Source: Devosia soli
GTDB lineage: Bacteria; Pseudomonadota; Alphaproteobacteria; Rhizobiales; Devosiaceae
Assembly: GCF_000970455.1 (NCBI RefSeq)
Contig: NZ_LAJG01000001.1
Location: forward strand, 1 to 64,000
DNA: 64,000 bases
Direction of reading: 5' to 3'
Positions 52,762-60,414 of the stretch are shown here, in pieces; the first letter of the stretch is position 1, and each line of letters begins with the position of its first letter. The notes beneath the pieces were generated by a model. That model was not told where the DNA came from. It made no database searches and saw only the letters and a program-made list of their open reading frames with translations. A program made the position numbers and the translations under genes.

Positions 52762-53164
52762 GGACCATCCGACCGAATAGGCTCGCGCGTCCCGGAGATC
52801 GGATCGCGCGCCCCATCCTGGTCGAGCCTGGTAAACGGGATGCTAAGACCGGCCATTGCGGACGCTCGATCGATCCCGCGAACGGCAAGTAATTTCTCTT
52901 GGATGGCATCTCGTTTCCTCTAACCTTTGGTCTCCGTGACAGCTTCAAGCAGCATTCATTCTGGCAGAGCCGATACGTGCCGAGTTGATGCTGAGTGGCA
53001 CTCAAATGGGGTTGCTCACCGGTCTTGCCGTTGGTGTCTGTTGTCGCTGCCATTGGCGCGGGCTGCCGACCGCAGGTCTCCGGGGCTGGTGCCCAGAGGC
53101 CTGACGGTCAAAATTCCCCAAGTTCGTCGTGCAGGTCCGAAATCTGTTGCATCCGGGCGCGCCC
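52762..53164. other. No recognisable gene
   Basis: About 400 bases upstream of the secreted protein gene have no ORF that looks coding in any frame. They hold the promoter region of that gene. The right part adjoins the truncated permease fragment at 53165, so it is probably the scar of the deletion that removed most of that gene. Confidence 0.5.
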
Positions 53165-53292
53165 ACTTTGCCCAGAAGCGCGCCAAGAATGCCCGCAGCA
53201 ACAGCGATGCAGCTTCCGATCCGCACGGTAAAAAGGAACCCGCTCCACAGAAGCGGAAGCGCATAGGAAAGGAGTTCGAGATCGAGATTCAT
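53165..53292 (-). pseudogene. 5' fragment of an amino-acid ABC permease
   Basis: The first about 41 codons read as the start of a HisM/HisQ-type permease: MNLDLELLSYALPLLWSGFL, followed by TVRIGSCIAVAAGILGALLG. After LLGKVGAPG the reading becomes non-membrane and unlike any permease. The usual length is about 220 residues, so most of the gene has been lost. Its ATG overlaps the stop of the next (also damaged) permease, so these were adjacent genes of one operon. Confidence 0.72.
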
Positions 53293-53950
53293 CGTCTGCC
53301 GCCAGCCGGCTGGAGACGCCGCTCGAGAAGGCCAGACCCAACGACGATGGCCTGGTTGAGAAGGAAATAGGCCAGGGCCACGGCAAGCAGCACTTCGGTA
53401 GGTTCAAAGGTGCGCGCCACGACGATCTGGCCGGCAAAGGTCAATTCGGTGACGGCAACGACGGAGGCAAGTGGTGTCGTCTTGACCAAAAGCGTCAACT
53501 CGTTGGTCAGGGATGGGAGGCTGACACGAACGGCCTGGGGCAGGAGAATCCGGGTCCAGACCTGGCGGCGCGACATGCCGATCGCCTCCGCAGCCTCGGC
53601 CTGGCCGGGCGGCAGAGAGACGAGGCCTGCGCGCAGGATTTCTGCGACATAGGCGCCCGAATTCATTCCCAGGGTGATCGCTGCGGCAAAGAAAGGCGGC
53701 ACCTTTATCCCCAGCATGGGCAGCGCAAAAAAGATCAGGAAAAGCTGCACCAGCCCGGGCGTGCCGCGATGAAGCTGACATAGACCCCCGCCACCCGCCG
53801 CTAGAGGGCGACGGGCGCGAGGAGACCGACAACAACGATGGCGCCCACGACCCAGCTCAACAGCATCGCGGCCGCTGCAAGGCCGACGGTGTTGCCCGCT
53901 CCTGCGAGCAGTTCCGGCAGAGCCGCTGTGAGGTTGGATGGATCGAACAT
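53289..53950 (-). pseudogene. Amino-acid ABC permease broken by a stop codon and a frameshift
   Basis: The start at 53950 gives MFDPSNLTAALPELLAGAGN and a first membrane helix, then hits TAG at 53801-53803 after LLAPVAL. Reading through gives RRVAGVYVSFI. A one-base deletion near 53765-53770 then shifts the frame just before the conserved RGTPGLVQLFLIFF. The remaining part (53289-53750) is intact permease with the EAA loop PPGQAEAAEAIGMSRRQVWTRILLPQAVRVSLPSL. Two separate lesions mean this is a pseudogene and not a sequencing slip alone. A short in-frame remnant ending RIANQL lies upstream at 53955-54060 and may be the tail of another lost gene. Confidence 0.8.
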
Positions 53951-54227
53951 GGCGCTAGAGCTGATTGGCAATACGCACGGCGACCGGCCCGCTGTTCTGG
54001 GCAATCGGCAAATCTGAGGCGCAGGCACCGACGAACAGGGTGCAATCGATCAGCGCCCGGCAGACTGAGAAGTCGTGCCCTCTGATTGGGCATGTGTCGA
54101 CATGTTCCCGAACCTTTCCCTGCCAAAGTGTGACCGGCTGCAGAAAGCTCCTTTTAACCGCGTTCGTCGATGCTCCAAGACTTCGAGAAGCAAAAACCTG
54201 CGGGCGAGCGAGGAGGAAACAAAAAAG

Positions 54228-55723
54228 GTGGGATTTGCCACAAGCCCCTTGCCTAGGTACTCAATATTCGGCGTCGCCAGCCTTTGCTGGCTGGGCGCTA
54301 TTATTTGCCCAAGCATGGCCGCGGGTGAATGCGGGCCTGCTGTCGCGGGTGTGGTCACCTGCAACGACACTTCGAATAATCCGTTCGCTGACGGGATAAC
54401 ATATGCCTCGCCAGGTATCGTCGCAATCAATCTTGGAAGTGGGATCATCCTCGATCGAACGGCCGGCACAGCCAATGTCGGCGTTCAATTGCAAACCTTC
54501 ACGGGCGCCCCTGCCGCGATAACGCTATCGAACGGCGTTGTCGTCAACACATCGGGTCTCTACGCGAGTGGTGTCGTCGTTCAGAGTTCTGGCGACATGT
54601 TCATAACTTCGGCGGCAGACATTGCCGTCGCTGTGCCTACCAGCATTGTTGCCCCAACCGGCGTCGGGACATACGGGCTGCAAGCATGGGCGAGCGACTC
54701 TTCCGGGGCGGCCAATATAGGCATCGTCCAACAAGCAAATAGCTCGATAAACGTCTCCGGTATGGAAGGCATCGGGATCTACAGCCTGAATAATGGCGCG
54801 GGTTCCGCAACGATCAGCGCGTCAGGCAGCATCGGAACCGCTGGTTTCCGGGGATACGGGATCAATGCCTGGAACACTTTGACAACAGGCGGCACAACCC
54901 CGATCAGCCTGACCGAACAAGGGACGGTCGTCACGGATGGCGAAGAGGCGGTCGGTCTTTACAGCCTCAACGATGGATCTGGCGATGCATCCATCTCCCT
55001 GGCCGGCCAGATTGAGACCCTCAATTACAGTTCGGACGCCGCAATCGCATATATCACCAATGCGTCGAGCGCCGGAAATGCACGCATTTCAGCTTCCGAA
55101 AGCGCTTCTGTCACGACGAAAGGCGATATTTCCAATGGACTCTGGGCGCTGAATTTTGGCTTGGGTGAAGTAAGCGTAGCGTCCGGCGGGACTATTACTA
55201 CAGATGGCGCGTCTTCAAACGGGATCCGGGCAAACATCTATAATTCAGCGAGCGCGGGGCAAGCTGCCGTCAGCATGCTGGCCGGCGCGCGCATCGATTC
55301 CAAAGGCACTGAAGCGAACGGCATTCTCGTCAACAACCGCGGTGTCGGGGCAAGCTCGGTGTCGCTGCAAGCAAGAACGTTTGTGATGACCTCTGGTGCC
55401 CGCGCCTACGGCATTTCCATCACTGGCACGGGAACTGCCTCACTAAGGCAGGAGGAAGCGTCCGTAATAAGCGCTTCGGGCGAACAGTCTTTTGCCGCCA
55501 ATCTGACCGCAGCCGGCTACGTCGATGTCAACATCGCTGGGGTGCAGAGGCCAGTGGTCTTTTCGGTGTTGGCATCTCGTCCTTCTCGTCTGCCTCCGAT
55601 ACCGATGTGCTTATCGGATCGAGCAGGACGATTTCAGGCGGGTGGCAGGTCGACGTCATAGGACGCGGCGCCGTATCCAGGTTACCGTGCGCTAAGCTCA
55701 GCAGGTGCGACAGGCGGCTTTGA
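54228..55723 (+). pseudogene. Autotransporter-type passenger domain, frameshifted and without a barrel
   Basis: The GTG at 54228 follows a strong AGGAGG (54211-54216) and begins VGFATSPLPRYSIFGVASLC, a signal peptide ending at SMAA before GECGPAV. About 440 residues of Gly/Ser/Ala-rich repeats follow, typical of beta-helix passenger domains (for example GIGIYSLNNGAGSATISASG and VGLYSLNDGSGDASISLAG). Near 55545-55555 the frame breaks: the original frame ends at 55661 in unrelated residues. The next frame continues the repeat style as GAEASGLFGVGISSFSSASD to a TGA at 55721. No outer-membrane barrel follows. Either a truncated remnant or a frameshifted gene cut at the boundary with the tRNA-Gly fragment. 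Confidence 0.7.
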
Positions 55724-55826
55724 TCAGTGAGCCAAGTTTTTGGGCGATGCGACGCTGCAGCGCGGCTGACACTCAGTTTTTTACCGGTTTATCAGGGAGT
55801 TACCTTAACCGCGACGCGGTGGCGCT

Positions 55827-55856
55827 GGAGCGGGTGAAGGGAATTGAACCCTCGTA
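55827..55856 (-). other. 3' end of a tRNA-Gly gene (30 nt), probable att site
   Basis: Read on the minus strand, these 30 bases are the last part of an alphaproteobacterial tRNA-Gly: the T arm with GGGTTCAATTCCC and the acceptor CACCCGCTCCA. The 5' half, with the matching GCGGGTG about 45 bases further right, is absent. Integrative elements that insert at tRNA 3' ends leave exactly such a duplicate. Given the minus orientation, the intact tRNA should lie to the right, with the element between. This puts the AAA+/CoiA module inside the element near its left border. Confidence 0.72.
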
Positions 55857-55991
55857 GATATTTCAGCATTCACAATGGTTTAGGCGAAGACAATCTTGCC
55901 TCGTAGCTCCGTCCGTAGCGCATTTTGTGGCACAACTGCTCCGTACCACATTAACCATTTTGATCAATGGTCGATGACAACTGAGAATAGG
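55857..55991. other. Non-coding stretch after the tRNA fragment
   Basis: There is no gene or integrase ORF here. One hairpin is visible: AGGCGAAGA with a CAA loop and TCTTGCCT near 55891-55911, with one unpaired base. The whole gap 55724-56111 between the autotransporter remnant and the 37-codon ORF holds the tRNA fragment, this hairpin, a promoter and a structured leader. Confidence 0.5.
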
Positions 55992-56019
55992 TTGACATGA
56001 TAGGCGAGGGATTTATGTC
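55992..56019 (+). promoter_or_regulatory. Predicted sigma-70 promoter of the accessory module
   Basis: A perfect TTGACA (55992-55997) is followed after 16 bases by TATGTC (56014-56019). The expected start site falls at about 56025, so the transcript would begin with the hairpin leader at 56021-56079. Confidence 0.5.
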
Positions 56020-56020
56020 C

Positions 56021-56079
56021 CGGCTGCCATTGGAGCAGCCGTCGAAGTTGGTGGAACAACTTCGACGGCCTGACCAGGC
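56021..56079 (+). promoter_or_regulatory. Structured leader with competing hairpins
   Basis: Three stems share bases. Stem A is CGGCTGC/GCAGCCG (56021-56041, 7-nt loop). Stem B is a perfect 13-bp GCCGTCGAAGTTG/CAACTTCGACGGC (56038-56069, loop GTGGAA). Stem C is GCCTG/CAGGC (56068-56079). A and B overlap by four bases and B and C by two, so they cannot all form. This looks like a switchable RNA leader or a protein-binding site upstream of the 37-codon ORF. No T-run follows B. Confidence 0.55.
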
Positions 56080-56111
56080 GGCCATCACCCTGCTAGAACA
56101 GGAGAAGCCAC

Positions 56112-56225
56112 ATGGCTAAACGTATCTACGGCTGCGATCAGATTCGCGGCAACACTTTCCCTAAAGATTTGGTCTCTGTCTGGCTCGTTGAAGCCTTTGG
56201 CGCACCGGACCGTCTGACCGCTTAA
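56112..56225 (+). CDS. Small ORF, 37 aa, leader peptide or small protein
   Basis: The ATG follows ACAGGAGA at 5 to 8 bases, a good ribosome site. The peptide begins MAKRIYGCDQIRGN and ends FGAPDRLTA. A 6-bp hairpin GACCGC/GCGGTC (56216-56233) overlaps its last codons and stop. The AAA+ gene starts 153 bases later. It could be a leader peptide that controls the downstream genes or a small partner protein. No family is recognised. The strong ribosome site and the position after the structured leader are the only support. Confidence 0.5.
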   Translation: MAKRIYGCDQIRGNTFPKDLVSVWLVEAFGAPDRLTA

Positions 56226-56378
56226 GGGCGGTCTGCGCCTAGCGCCAGCTTCATAGCGGGTTCTTTCCCTCGGCTTTTCGCTGAGCGGATCGACTACGCC
56301 CGTCCAGATCACAGCGAGCCTTTCCCGCTTTGCGCCTTGCTGCGCCACGGGTTCGCTCGCCCACGAGTCCAAATCACC

Positions 56379-57593
56379 ATGACCAATGACAACACCAAGC
56401 CTAAGTCAAAAGCTTCGCCCCCTCGTCCTGAGGACGATGCCAACAAGCAGCCTCGCAGTCTCTTCAAGCCCGCTAAACCGGAAGACCTTGATCCGCTCGA
56501 TCTGAGCTATCGCCCACCAGATGGCGATGAGGGCGATGACACGTCGGAACAGCCTGAGCCGGAACTAGATGACTTCGCTCGGGCCCTTTACGGGGAGTAC
56601 CGCGACTATGGGATCACGACCTATCGCGAGCTTGATCGGCTCAATAGTGCTGCAAGCGAAGTGAGGTTTGGCAAGCCCAGGGTGGCGCTATTTAAGCTCA
56701 AGCCTTTTGCGGTGATGCGCCTGACCGATGCTGACCTCGTTGTAAGCATGGGCGCGATTTCTGCCGAAGAGAGAAAGGATCATCCAACCAAGGCGAACCT
56801 GCTCCTTAACTCTGGCGATGCTGCCGAGCTCAAAGGGCCGCACTCTGTCGATCTGATAGATAGTGCGATTGCCGATCTTTATGCCCACTTTCCGCATTTT
56901 GGCCCCGCTCTGCAGGCGATCCGGGAATGCGCCAATCTCAGCATTACTCGCGGGGCGCAATGGCTCGAGTTTCGCCCGATCCTTATTTCGTCCGGCCCGG
57001 GGATGGGAAAGTCGACCCTGGCTCGTGCCCTGGCCGATCGGATGGCACTGCCGGTGATCTGGCTTGATGGCTCGACCATGACGACGTCCGTGCCACTGAT
57101 CGGTGGCGATGCCGTCTTCCGCAGTTCTCGCGCCAGCACCATCGTCGAAGGCATGATCAACAACCGCATCGGCAATCCGATCGTCGTGTTGGATGAAGCT
57201 GACAAGATCGCGGACATGTCTCGCGGCGCAAGGCAGGATCCAACCCAAGCCCTCCTCGCCTTCCTTGAGCGCGGCAGCGCGCGGCGGGTCCATGACCACT
57301 TTCTCGGGATTGATCTCGACTTCAGCCACCTCAACTGGGTGCTGTTGGCCAATGATCTCAACCGCATTTCGCCAGCGGTGCGCGATCGCTGCAAGGTTAT
57401 CCAGCTGCCGCCTTTGACCCCAGATCACCTTGCGGCCATTGCCGCGAGCGAAGTCGAGCGGCGGCATCTCGAGCCCGAATTGGTCTCCGCTCTCATCAAG
57501 GCCTGCCGGGTTGGTCAGATCAAAAGCCTACGCAAGCTGCACAAGGCGCTTGATGCGGCGCAGGCGGTGCGCACCCGACCGCTGCTGCACTGA
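56379..57593 (+). CDS. AAA+ ATPase (404 aa) of the accessory module
   Basis: The N-terminal about 65 residues are polar and low-complexity (KPKSKASPPRPEDD). Residues 66-195 are a helical region unlike known families. The AAA+ core starts at 196: Walker A SSGPGMGKST (about 205-213), Walker B IVVLDEAD (268-275), sensor-1 WVLLANDLNRI and the arginine-finger helix SPAVRDRCKVIQL, then a small lid domain. It resembles the Lon/AAA-type P-loop of chaperone proteases. No protease active site follows, so substrate handling would fall to the downstream nuclease. The ATG at 56379 is used. An ATG 42 bases upstream in frame is less likely, and the ribosome site is weak. It ends 65 bases before the CoiA-like gene. 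Confidence 0.85.
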   Translation: MTNDNTKPKSKASPPRPEDDANKQPRSLFKPAKPEDLDPLDLSYRPPDGDEGDDTSEQPEPELDDFARALYGEYRDYGITTYRELDRLNSAASEVRFGKPRVALFKLKPFAVMRLTDADLVVSMGAISAEERKDHPTKANLLLNSGDAAELKGPHSVDLIDSAIADLYAHFPHFGPALQAIRECANLSITRGAQWLEFRPILISSGPGMGKSTLARALADRMALPVIWLDGSTMTTSVPLIGGDAVFRSSRASTIVEGMINNRIGNPIVVLDEADKIADMSRGARQDPTQALLAFLERGSARRVHDHFLGIDLDFSHLNWVLLANDLNRISPAVRDRCKVIQLPPLTPDHLAAIAASEVERRHLEPELVSALIKACRVGQIKSLRKLHKALDAAQAVRTRPLLH

Positions 57594-57658
57594 CCCCTTC
57601 TTCTCCGAAAATTCCGCTTTTTCCACTTTTTCAGAAAAACCAGAAGGAATGCCCTTCA

Positions 57659-59116
57659 ATGACCAAGACCACCAAGCCCAAGGCCATCGCCACATCGCAG
57701 ATCATTTCGAGCCGCAACACTGCCGTGTCGACACAGCGCCAGCCAATGCAGCGCGCCATCCGAGCGGTCTATGACTCGAGGAACGCAAGCGACAAACCCG
57801 TCGACGTCAGCAAGCTCCTTGATGGCCTCAATCAGCCGGCCTTCGCGCAACTGCGGCGGCAGGTTGCCACGGCACACATCAAAGGCATTGCGCTGTTCAA
57901 GTGCGGACAATGCTGTGAGCCAGTGTTCCTGACAGCCGGTGAAGGGGCCCGGGGCGATGGCAGTACGGGCTTCTTCCGGCATCACGTCGGTGACAAAGCC
58001 TGCTCGTGGCGCACTGGCGAGACGCTGCGCTCCGAGGGCAGCGTACAGTTCGGCGGCAATCAGGAAGGCGAGCGGCATCGCCAGCTCAAGCAATTGCTGG
58101 AAAACAGCCTCCGCAGCGATCCAGGCTTTTCCGACATCGTCGTTGAACAACGTGTGCCCACAGAGAGCGGCGAGACTTACCGTCAGCCAGACCTAATGGC
58201 TCGACACGGGAACCAGTTGGTTGCCTTTGAGGTGCAACTGGCACGCCCCAGCCTCCGGACCGTTGTGGAGCGAGAAGCGTTTTATGCCAGCCGGGGCATC
58301 CATCTGATCTGGGTCACTTCCTCAAACGATGTTTTCAACCTTGGCGCCCAGGCGTTTCGCGATCTTTATTTTGCCGAGGGAGGACGCATCTTTGCCGTCG
58401 ATGAGGCATCGGCTCAGCGATCTATGGAAATGGGAAAACTCCATCTCCAGGAGTTGACCATCGAGCCCCAGGTGCAGCCGCCTTACGCTACCTTCAATGT
58501 CTGGAAAGCGGAGACGGTGGGACGAAACATCATCTTTATGCCCAAGACCGAGCGGCATTGGGCCGGCCGGGCCAAATACGGGCAGCGCCTGCAGGAGCAG
58601 ATCAGTTCGTTTGACCCGGCTCTGGTCCATCGCCTGCGCCACGCTGCCGCAAAAGGGTTTGCGGACAGTGCTTCGTCCAAAGACTGGAACAAGCTGAGCG
58701 AGATGCTGGGCGGGGTGGATTTCACCACAGCGATGGCCGACGGCGTCGATGCCATCCTTCTCCTTCTCTTGAGGATTGAGATCCTGGCACACTGCCAGCC
58801 GGATCAGGTTCGCGACCTGAAGGAAAAGGCGCATCGCCAGATCATGGCGATCCTCCGCACCTCGAGCGGCCGACATTGGCTGGCGTTGATCGAGCTTGTG
58901 GCCGGCATTGTCCCGAGGCTAGCTCTTTTTGGATCAGCAGAAGTCAGCACTGCAATCACAGCGCTCAAGCAGGATGATCGGCAGCTCGTGAACCTCCATC
59001 TCAGACACCGGCGCATGCTGTCGGCGCTCTGCCCTTGGCTCGCTTTCGATCTTCTTGCCGCTGCACCCAAGCGCAAGACGGTCCAGCGTCTGGCTCTGCG
59101 CTCAAACGACAGCTGA
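57659..59116 (+). CDS. CoiA-like nuclease domain protein (485 aa)
   Basis: Residues 78-120 are a CoiA-type zinc-finger: FKCGQCCEPVFLT, FFRHHVGD, then ACSW. Residues 136-225 are a PD-(D/E)xK nuclease core: EGERHRQLKQLL, VEQRVPTESGETYRQPDLM (Asp178) and LVAFEVQLARPSLRTVVER (Glu191, Gln193), then REAFYASRGIHLIWV. The C-terminal 260 residues are helical with no recognised domain. CoiA-like proteins occur in DNA competence and in several anti-phage loci. With the AAA+ ATPase upstream, the pair resembles a two-gene nuclease/ATPase system. I cannot name a described system with this pairing. Its stop at 59116 is followed by a hairpin block. Confidence 0.8.
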   Translation: MTKTTKPKAIATSQIISSRNTAVSTQRQPMQRAIRAVYDSRNASDKPVDVSKLLDGLNQPAFAQLRRQVATAHIKGIALFKCGQCCEPVFLTAGEGARGDGSTGFFRHHVGDKACSWRTGETLRSEGSVQFGGNQEGERHRQLKQLLENSLRSDPGFSDIVVEQRVPTESGETYRQPDLMARHGNQLVAFEVQLARPSLRTVVEREAFYASRGIHLIWVTSSNDVFNLGAQAFRDLYFAEGGRIFAVDEASAQRSMEMGKLHLQELTIEPQVQPPYATFNVWKAETVGRNIIFMPKTERHWAGRAKYGQRLQEQISSFDPALVHRLRHAAAKGFADSASSKDWNKLSEMLGGVDFTTAMADGVDAILLLLLRIEILAHCQPDQVRDLKEKAHRQIMAILRTSSGRHWLALIELVAGIVPRLALFGSAEVSTAITALKQDDRQLVNLHLRHRRMLSALCPWLAFDLLAAAPKRKTVQRLALRSNDS

Positions 59117-59126
59117 CGGTCAACCT

Positions 59127-59384
59127 CTTCCCGCTGGCCATTCCAGGCCAGCGGGAAGACCATGTTTCTTACTCCGCTCGACCAATGGGTCTCGGGGTAA
59201 GAAACACGGAAGGGACGGCAAGCCGTCCTTCTCGAGGACTGGAACGGACCAGGGTCCGTTCAAGACAAAGAGCCTTCGGCCAATCTTGAAGAGGAAATGA
59301 TCGAGCCAGAGGTTGACGCCGGCGTGCCCGCCTAGAATTTCCCACCTCCAGCTTCATCGAAGCTGGGGCAAGCGCCGCAGGCGC
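59127..59384. repeat. Block of six consecutive hairpins after the nuclease gene
   Basis: Six perfect or near-perfect stems follow one another. (1) A 13-bp stem CTTCCCGCTGGCC/GGCCAGCGGGAAG (59127-59158). (2) TGTTTCTTAC/GTAAGAAACA extended inward to 14 bp (59163-59206). (3) GGACGGC/GCCGTCC (59213-59228). (4) GAACGGACC/GGTCCGTTC (59242-59261). (5) CCAGCTTC/GAAGCTGG (59348-59366). (6) GCGCC/GGCGC (59372-59384). The first may end the AAA+/CoiA transcript, but it has no proper T-run. The rest suggest a structured RNA or a repetitive element. No ORF in this interval looks coding. Confidence 0.65.
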
Positions 59385-59748
59385 GGAGCGGGCAAAGCCG
59401 GGGTCAAGTTCTCCTCAAGGTCCCGTTGTCTAAATGTGCGCGACAGCGCAAGCGGAAGCATCATTCCACCCAGGCCCAGCCGTAGCGGGCCTGGACGAAG
59501 TCAGCGGCATTTCGACAATGGGAGAGGAGAACGACCTCTTGCGGCTTGCCTTCGGGCACGTGGACCGCGATTCCGTTAATGATTTGCTACACGGCAGGCA
59601 TCGTGCGGTACCGATGCCGTACCTTTTCGCCACGTTAATGGTGACATTTATGACCTTAGGAATGAGGATTTCGTTGAAGCGCTCTGGCAGCTTCCGACCC
59701 CATTCCGGTTGTGCGTGAAAGCCTATGATCACCCCGGAAAGCAGTCGC
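59385..59748. other. Gap without a supported gene
   Basis: ORFs of 94 and 100 codons cross this gap on opposite strands (59434-59718 and 59430-59732). They have no recognisable domain or convincing ribosome site. I also see CCAGGCCC/GGGCCTGG (59469-59493) and the competing pair GGCATCG/CGATGCC (59597-59618) and GGTAC/GTACC followed by TTTT (59607-59627). The latter could end plus-strand transcription. Confidence 0.5.
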
Positions 59749-60255
59749 TCAATTGGAGGTCACTGCAGACAGCCTCCTCGCCATCATCAAAGAGCCAGCA
59801 GCACTGATGGCGAGGCATAGCGGGAGCACCAGATACCCAACCAAAATGAGCATAACCATGGCTGGGCTGCTACCCCCGTACCAAGCGAAATCCTCGCCAC
59901 AGGGTGTTCCGTGCTGCAGAGTATTGACCCAAGCACCCTGTGTCAGGACCAGCAGTATCAACGGCACCGCCAGTGTCACCCAACTCGCGCTCGGATCAAC
60001 TTTCCTTCGGTTTAGAGCCCACCAGGTCACACCAACTGCGATGAGCAGCAATGGTCCTGAAAAGATGGCACCGGTGCCGAAAGTGCCATCAGCGCCTTGG
60101 GTGCAGGTGCTCGTGAGACCCATCAACTGGTGCGGGATCGCGAAGACAGTTACCAAGGCAGCCGCCCACATCAAGTGCCCGCGGAAAGCCAGTGCCACAG
60201 CCAGTCCCAACGGCAATGCCCAGCTGACCGCCAAAACGAGGATCGCCACTGTCAC
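59749..60255 (-). CDS. Small integral membrane protein of unknown function (168 aa)
   Basis: Five hydrophobic segments are visible: at the start (ILVLAVSWALPLGLAVALAF), AAALVTVFAIPHQLMGL, GPLLLIAVGVTWWAL, WVTLAVPLILLVLTQGAW and MLILVGYLVLPLCLAISAAG. The two long loops hold two Cys pairs or singles (STCTQGADG and HGTPCGEDF). Charge bias places the N-terminus outside. The family is not recognised. It diverges from the AraC gene over 159 bases, where their promoters must lie. Confidence 0.7.
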   Translation of the reverse strand: MTVAILVLAVSWALPLGLAVALAFRGHLMWAAALVTVFAIPHQLMGLTSTCTQGADGTFGTGAIFSGPLLLIAVGVTWWALNRRKVDPSASWVTLAVPLILLVLTQGAWVNTLQHGTPCGEDFAWYGGSSPAMVMLILVGYLVLPLCLAISAAGSLMMARRLSAVTSN

Positions 60256-60414
60256 CTGTTCTGTCTCCGTGGTTGCTGAGGCCGATGTCTGCTTAGTCTA
60301 CAGTTGGCTCCGAAAGCTGCCAGTCTGAAAACCACCCCTTTCCCGACCTTGCCGCACGGATCCCGCGGCGCCAATAGCGGACTTTGGTCGCGCTATATGG
60401 TTAGACTCGCGTTC

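Noticed and set aside
53002-53164. Continuation of the permease fragment as a real 96-residue protein
   Set aside because: After about 41 codons the composition changes abruptly to polar residues unlike any permease, which fits truncation.
55827-55900. A complete tRNA gene on the minus strand
   Set aside because: Only the T arm and acceptor 3' strand are present. No anticodon or D arm and no GCGGGTG 5' partner lies at the right distance.
59127-59384. CRISPR array or retron
   Set aside because: The hairpins differ in sequence and spacing, there is no direct repeat unit, and there is no reverse transcriptase or cas gene nearby.
59430-59732. ORFs of 94 (plus) and 100 (minus) codons
   Set aside because: No domain, odd composition, poor ribosome sites, and they overlap each other and several hairpins.
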